Assembly: GCA_003695555.1 (NCBI GenBank)
Contig: RFIU01000202.1
Coordinates: forward strand, 1 to 9,555
Direction: 5' to 3'
From: Alphaproteobacteria bacterium
GTDB taxonomy: Bacteria > Pseudomonadota > Alphaproteobacteria > Sphingomonadales > Rhodothalassiaceae
Length of the DNA: 9,555 nucleotides
Made by a program: the position numbers and the translations under genes. Position 1 is the stretch's first letter; every line of letters begins with the position of its first letter. Positions 6,129 to 9,555 of this stretch are shown in pieces. The notes beneath the pieces were generated by a model that was given only the letters and a program-made list of their open reading frames with translations, made no database searches and was not told where the DNA came from.

Positions 6129-8204
6129 TCATGCCGGATGCGGGCGGGCGCGGGCGATCAGGCGGTTTTCGTGGCGCCGGACGAGGTCGAGGATGTCATC
6201 AACGATCGCGCTTACGTCATAGTCCTTGGGTGTGTAGATCGCTGCCACCCCCATCTCGCGCAGGCGGGTGCGATCGTCATCGGGGATGATGCCGCCGACC
6301 ACCACCGGCAGGTCGCCGGCGCCGAGCCGGTCGAGCTCGGCCATCACTTCCCCGACCATGCGCAGGTGCGAGCCCGAGAGCACCGACAGGCCGACGACGT
6401 CGGCGCCTTCGGCGACCGCCATTGCGGCGATTTCGGCCGGCGCGTAGCGGATTCCCGGATAGATCATCCGCACCCCCGCCTCACGGGCGCGTGCGGCGAT
6501 CTGCTCGGCGCCGTTGGAATGACCGTCAAGTCCGGGCTTGCCCATCAGCATGGTCACCGGCCGGCCGAAGCGACCGGCCAGCGCATCTGCCTTTCTGCGC
6601 AGCCCGGCGAGCACCGGATCGTCATCCGCGTCTGCCCGCCCGCCCGTCTCGGCGGCCTGTTCGAGCCCAGTCGGCGCACGCCAGTCGCCGAAGACACGGC
6701 GCAGGGTATCGGCCCACTCTCCGGTGGTCGCTCCCGCCTTCGCCGCAGCGATCGAGGGCGGCATGATGTTGCGTCCCTCGCGCGCGGCCTCCTCCAGCTC
6801 GGCGAGCGCGGACGTCACCGCCGCCTCGTCGCGCGCCGCGCGCCAGGCCTTGAGCCGGGCAATCTGCTCGTCTTCCGCCTTCTCATCGACCACCACCACC
6901 GGGATGCCTTCGGCGGTCAGCGGCGAAGGCGCGCTTTCGGTCCAGGCATTGACACCGACGACGATTTCCTCGCCGGATTCCAACCGTCGTCGTCTCGCTT
7001 CATGGGCGGCGACCAGCCGGGCCTTCATCCATCCCGACTCGATCGCCGGGATGGCGCCGCCGAGTTCCTCGAGACGGGAAAGCTCGGCGCGTACCGCTTC
7101 GCGAATTTCGGCTGTTTTCTCCTCGATCACCGGCGAGCCGTCGAAGATGTCGCCGTATTCCAGCAGATCGGTCTCATAGGCCAGAATCTGCTGGGCTCTT
7201 AGCGACCATTGCTGATCCCATTCGCGCGGCAGGCCGAGCGCCTCGTTCCAGGCGGGAAGCTGCACGGCACGTGCGCGTGCGCGCTTCGACAGCGTGACCG
7301 CCAGCATCTCGATGAGGATGCGATAGATATTGTTTTCCGGCTGCTGTTCGGTCAGTCCCAGGCTGTTGACCTGCACGCCATAGCGGAAGCGGCGGCATTT
7401 CGGATCCTTGACGCCGAAGCGGGTTTCGGTGATCTCGTCCCACAGCTCGGCGAAGGCGCGCAGCTTGCAGATTTCGGTGACGAAGCGCATGCCGGCATTG
7501 ACGAAGAAGGAGATGCGGCCGACGAGGCGCGCGAAGGCCGCCTGGTTCAGCATGTCGCGCGCCTTCACTTCCTCGAGCACGGCGATGGCGGTGGCGAGCG
7601 CATAGGCGACCTCGAGCTCCGGTGTCGCACCCGCCTCCTGCAGGTGATAGGAGCAGACGTTCATCGGATTGAACTTCGGCATCTCGGCGGCCGAGAACAG
7701 CGCGACGTCGCCGATCAGCTTCAGCGAGGGCGCCGGCGGGAAGATGTAGGTGCCGCGCGCCAGATATTCCTTGACGATGTCGTTCTGCACCGTGCCCTTC
7801 AGCTTCGCGCGGTCCGCCCCCTGTTCGTCGGCGACCGCCAGATAGAGGGCGAGCAGCCAGGCGGCGGTGGCATTGATCGTCATCGAAGTGTTCATGCGTT
7901 CGAGCGGGATGCCCTCAAACAGGGTACGCATGTCGCCGAGGTGACAAATCGGCACGCCGACCTTGCCGACCTCGCCGGAGGCCATCGGATGATCGCTGTC
8001 ATGGCCGGTCTGCGTCGGCAGGTCGAAGGCGACCGACAGACCGGTCTGGCCGCGGGCGAGATTGGCGCGATAGAGCGCATTCGAGGCGGCGGCCGAGGAA
8101 TGCCCCGCATAGGTGCGGAAGATCCACGGCCGATCGCGGCCGGGGCCTTCTTGCTGCGCCGCACGATCCGTCGCTTCCCTCCGCCCGCCGTTGCTCGTCG
8201 TCAC
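6129..8204 (-). CDS. ecm: (2R)-ethylmalonyl-CoA mutase, coenzyme B12-dependent
   Basis: A 691-residue protein that converts (2R)-ethylmalonyl-CoA to (2S)-methylsuccinyl-CoA in the ethylmalonyl-CoA pathway. The N-terminal barrel domain opens with RPWIFRTYAGH (25-35) and continues with ASNALYRANLARGQTGLSVAF (40-60) and DLPTQTGHDSDHPMASGEVG (61-80). The latter stretch matches what I know of the Ecm/MeaA branch rather than methylmalonyl-CoA mutase. Later parts include NPMNVCSYHLQEAGATPE (179-196) and the highly conserved VNSLGLTEQQPEN. The C-terminal cobalamin domain shows the base-off signature Asp560-x-His562-x-x-Gly565 (GLDGHSNG), SVLSG at 607-611 and GG at 637-638. Length is normal for single-chain Ecm. 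I prefer the GTG at 8204, which has a perfect AGGAGG (8210-8215) five bases upstream. A longer frame to a GTG at 8246 adds 14 residues without a well-spaced ribosome site. It is divergent from ccr, its pathway partner. The meaA name is also used. Confidence 0.95.
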   Translation of the reverse strand: MTTSNGGRREATDRAAQQEGPGRDRPWIFRTYAGHSSAAASNALYRANLARGQTGLSVAFDLPTQTGHDSDHPMASGEVGKVGVPICHLGDMRTLFEGIPLERMNTSMTINATAAWLLALYLAVADEQGADRAKLKGTVQNDIVKEYLARGTYIFPPAPSLKLIGDVALFSAAEMPKFNPMNVCSYHLQEAGATPELEVAYALATAIAVLEEVKARDMLNQAAFARLVGRISFFVNAGMRFVTEICKLRAFAELWDEITETRFGVKDPKCRRFRYGVQVNSLGLTEQQPENNIYRILIEMLAVTLSKRARARAVQLPAWNEALGLPREWDQQWSLRAQQILAYETDLLEYGDIFDGSPVIEEKTAEIREAVRAELSRLEELGGAIPAIESGWMKARLVAAHEARRRRLESGEEIVVGVNAWTESAPSPLTAEGIPVVVVDEKAEDEQIARLKAWRAARDEAAVTSALAELEEAAREGRNIMPPSIAAAKAGATTGEWADTLRRVFGDWRAPTGLEQAAETGGRADADDDPVLAGLRRKADALAGRFGRPVTMLMGKPGLDGHSNGAEQIAARAREAGVRMIYPGIRYAPAEIAAMAVAEGADVVGLSVLSGSHLRMVGEVMAELDRLGAGDLPVVVGGIIPDDDRTRLREMGVAAIYTPKDYDVSAIVDDILDLVRRHENRLIARARPHPA

Positions 8205-8274
8205 CTTCGCCTCCTGCCGATCCGGGTAAGAAGAATGCGTCCGCACTTCCTTGTCGCATAAAAAACATGCAGAC

Positions 8275-8303
8275 TTGCCTTCGCTCGCGCAAGCTTATAC
8301 GAT
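8275..8303 (+). promoter_or_regulatory. candidate sigma70-type promoter of ccr
   Basis: TTGCCT at 8275-8280 (four of six bases match TTGACA) and TACGAT at 8298-8303 (four of six match, including the key TA and final T of TATAAT) are 17 bases apart. Transcription would begin near 8310, giving a leader of about 80 bases before the ccr start. A 15-base palindrome covers the predicted start. The promoter of the divergent ecm gene was not resolved; TATAAG on the minus strand (8294-8299) is a possible -10 but lacks a well-spaced -35. Confidence 0.4.
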
Positions 8304-8304
8304 T

Positions 8305-8319
8305 TTGTGCAGCGCACAA
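8305..8319. promoter_or_regulatory. palindromic operator candidate in the ecm-ccr divergent region
   Basis: TTGTGC (8305-8310) and GCACAA (8314-8319) form a perfect inverted repeat around AGC, the size and symmetry of a dimeric regulator's site. It lies immediately after the candidate ccr -10 and covers the likely transcription start, a repressor position. From memory, PhaR, the regulator of polyhydroxybutyrate genes in Paracoccus and Rhodobacter, favours TGC-N3/4-GCA type sites, and this palindrome contains TGC-AGC-GCA. Since Ccr competes for crotonyl-CoA with PHB metabolism, such control would make sense, but the regulator's identity is a guess. Confidence 0.45.
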
Positions 8320-8390
8320 GACGCTTCGCCTCCCGATCCGGGGGTGGTGGCGGGACGGCGGGCAATACGGCACTTGAAGGAGGCGGTTGG

Positions 8391-9555
8391 ATGGAGAGTG
8401 AGACGATGGCCGCAGCGACGCAAGCGACAGGGCCGCTCAAGGACCTCTATGAGGTGGGCGAGATCCCGCCGCTCGGCCATGTCCCGAAGAAGATGTACGC
8501 CTGGGCGATCCGGCGTGAACGCCATGGCCCGCCGATGCAGGCGATGCAACAGGAAATTGTCGATGTGCCGGAGATCGATTCCGACGAGGTGCTGATTCTG
8601 GTGATGGCCGCCGGCGTCAACTACAATGGCGTCTGGGCGGCGCTCGGCACGCCGATCTCGCCCTTCGACGTTCATGGCGCCGAATACCATGTCGCAGGCT
8701 CGGATGCCGCCGGCATCGTCTGGAAGGTCGGCCGCAAGGTGAAGCGCTTCAAGGTCGGCGACGAGGTGGTCGTTCACTGCAATCAGGACGACGGCGATGA
8801 CGAGGAATGCAATGGCGGCGATCCGCTGCTCTCGCCGAGTCAGCGGATCTGGGGCTATGAGACGCCCGACGGCTCCTTCGCCCAGTTCGCGCGGGTTCAG
8901 GCGCGCCAGCTGATGCCGCGGCCCCGGCATCTGACCTGGGAGGAATCGGCCTGCTATACGCTCACTCTTGCTACCGCCTACCGGATGCTGTTCGGCCATC
9001 GCCCGCATACTCTCAAGCCCGGCCAGAACGTGCTGGTCTGGGGGGCATCCGGCGGCCTCGGGTCGATGGCCGTACAGTTGTGCGCGACTGCCGGCGCCAA
9101 TGCGATCGGCGTCATCTCCGACGAGACCAAGCGCGATTACGTCCTTTCGCTCGGTGCCAAGGCGGTCATCAACCGCAGGGATTTCGACTGCTGGGGGCAG
9201 CTTCCCCCGGTCGGTGATGCCGAGGCCTATGGAGCCTACATGAAGAAGGTGCGCGAATTCGGCAAGGCGATCTGGGCGATCACCGGCAAGGGCAATGACG
9301 TCGATATCGTCTTCGAGCACCCCGGCGAGCAGACCTTTCCGGTCTCCTGCTTCGTCGTCAAGCGCGGCGGCATGGTGGTCTTCTGCGCCGGCACCAGCGG
9401 CTACAATCTGACCTTCGATGCGCGCTTCGTGTGGATGCGCCAGAAACGCATTCAGGGCAGCCACTTCGCCAATCTCAAACAGGCCAGCCAGGCCAACCAG
9501 CTCGTGATCGATGCGGCGCTCGATCACGAGCTGGTTGGCCTGGGAGGCCTGGAGC
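8391..9555 (+). CDS. ccr: crotonyl-CoA carboxylase/reductase, 3'-truncated by the window edge
   Basis: It catalyses the NADPH-dependent reductive carboxylation of crotonyl-CoA to (2S)-ethylmalonyl-CoA, the key step of the ethylmalonyl-CoA pathway. It belongs to the zinc-less medium-chain dehydrogenase/reductase superfamily. Visible landmarks: the N-terminal KDLYEVGEIPPLGHVPKKMYA (17-37), AAGVNYNGVWAALGTP (73-88), HGAEYHVAGSDAAG (95-108), the nucleotide-binding loop VWGASGGLGSMAVQL (216-230), and GSHFAN (356-361), whose His358 I believe corresponds to the His implicated in CO2 binding in characterised Ccr. The ATG at 8391 follows AGGAGG (8378-8383) by seven bases; an in-frame ATG at 8406 is a weaker choice. 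About 374 residues up to 9512 are genuine Ccr, out of roughly 430 expected. From 9513 the frame stays open but the translation (AALDHELVGLGGLE) is not Ccr, because the DNA folds back there. It is divergent from ecm. Confidence 0.95.
   Translation, partial: MESETMAAATQATGPLKDLYEVGEIPPLGHVPKKMYAWAIRRERHGPPMQAMQQEIVDVPEIDSDEVLILVMAAGVNYNGVWAALGTPISPFDVHGAEYHVAGSDAAGIVWKVGRKVKRFKVGDEVVVHCNQDDGDDEECNGGDPLLSPSQRIWGYETPDGSFAQFARVQARQLMPRPRHLTWEESACYTLTLATAYRMLFGHRPHTLKPGQNVLVWGASGGLGSMAVQLCATAGANAIGVISDETKRDYVLSLGAKAVINRRDFDCWGQLPPVGDAEAYGAYMKKVREFGKAIWAITGKGNDVDIVFEHPGEQTFPVSCFVVKRGGMVVFCAGTSGYNLTFDARFVWMRQKRIQGSHFANLKQASQANQLVIDAALDHELVGLGGLE
9480..9551. repeat. fold-back inverted repeat at the window's right edge (chimeric junction)
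   Basis: Bases 9488-9511 pair perfectly with 9520-9543 (24 pairs) around an eight-base loop. After a two-base mismatch (9486-9487 against 9544-9545), 9480-9485 pair with 9546-9551. Read on the minus strand from 9554, the right arm encodes LQASQANQLVIERRID, which is Ccr sequence including the IERRID that should follow NQLV on the plus strand. The two arms differ by codon-level changes (Ser AGC against TCC, Lys AAA against Leu CTC), so the right arm is a related ccr allele in opposite orientation. The palindrome ATCGAT at 9507-9512 is the join. This is probably an assembly or amplification artefact. Confidence 0.85.

Noticed and set aside
7209..8261. Plus-strand frame of 350 codons opposite ecm
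   Set aside because: Antisense of the confidently identified mutase; the translation is His/Gly/Arg-rich with no recognisable domain.
8295..9527. Minus-strand frame of 410 codons opposite ccr, beginning MIERRID
   Set aside because: Mostly an antisense shadow of ccr. Only its first residues are meaningful, because they come from the inverted ccr allele at the fold-back, not from a separate gene.
9480..9551. Reading the right-edge inverted repeat as a terminator or transposon end
   Set aside because: It lies inside the ccr frame before the expected C-terminus, lacks a T-run, and its right arm is itself ccr coding sequence on the opposite strand.

Overview
The window is GC-rich with strong third-position GC bias. 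It pairs crotonyl-CoA carboxylase/reductase (ccr) divergently with ethylmalonyl-CoA mutase (ecm), the arrangement known from Rhodobacter-type bacteria. Together with a cluster of GANTC sites at one promoter, this points to an alphaproteobacterium that uses the ethylmalonyl-CoA pathway. I cannot name a genus. The odd length, and a fold-back at the right edge, suggest this is a whole contig, probably from a metagenome or single-cell assembly.

Layout. Bases 1-362 are non-coding, with a strong GC hairpin at 32-64 that may end a gene lying to the left. 363-1433 (+) encodes a ferritin-like di-iron protein with a complete E / ExxH / E / ExxH ligand set. 1434-1810 is non-coding. 1811-3112 (+) encodes an exported alpha/beta hydrolase (lipase-like), followed by a clear GC hairpin with a T-rich tail. 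A good sigma70-type promoter (3236-3264) then leads into a two-gene operon, 3340-4530 and 4543-5694 (+). The two genes are tandem paralogues, each with an N-terminal signal or anchor, a helical repeat-like middle and a TonB C-terminal domain. On the minus strand, 5756-5998 encodes an 80-residue protein with seven cysteines that I do not recognise. It has a perfect Shine-Dalgarno sequence and an extended -10 promoter surrounded by three GANTC sites. 6129-8204 (-) is ecm. A 186-base divergent region holds a candidate ccr promoter and a 15-base palindrome at its likely start site. Ccr (+) starts at 8391 and runs to the right edge.

How the genes work together. Only ccr and ecm are clearly in one pathway. 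Ccr reductively carboxylates crotonyl-CoA to (2S)-ethylmalonyl-CoA and, after epimerisation by an enzyme not present here, Ecm rearranges the (2R) form to methylsuccinyl-CoA, which allows growth on acetate and other C2 units. The TonB-domain pair, the lipase-like protein, the di-iron protein and the Cys-rich protein have no obvious shared role.

Cautions. The last ~45 bases are not a continuation of ccr. They are the reverse complement of a slightly different ccr allele, joined at the palindrome ATCGAT, so the contig end is almost certainly chimeric. I found no RNA genes, CRISPR arrays, insertion sequences or phage genes. I see no convincing new multi-gene system; the most novel-looking item is the small Cys-rich gene with its GANTC-decorated promoter.
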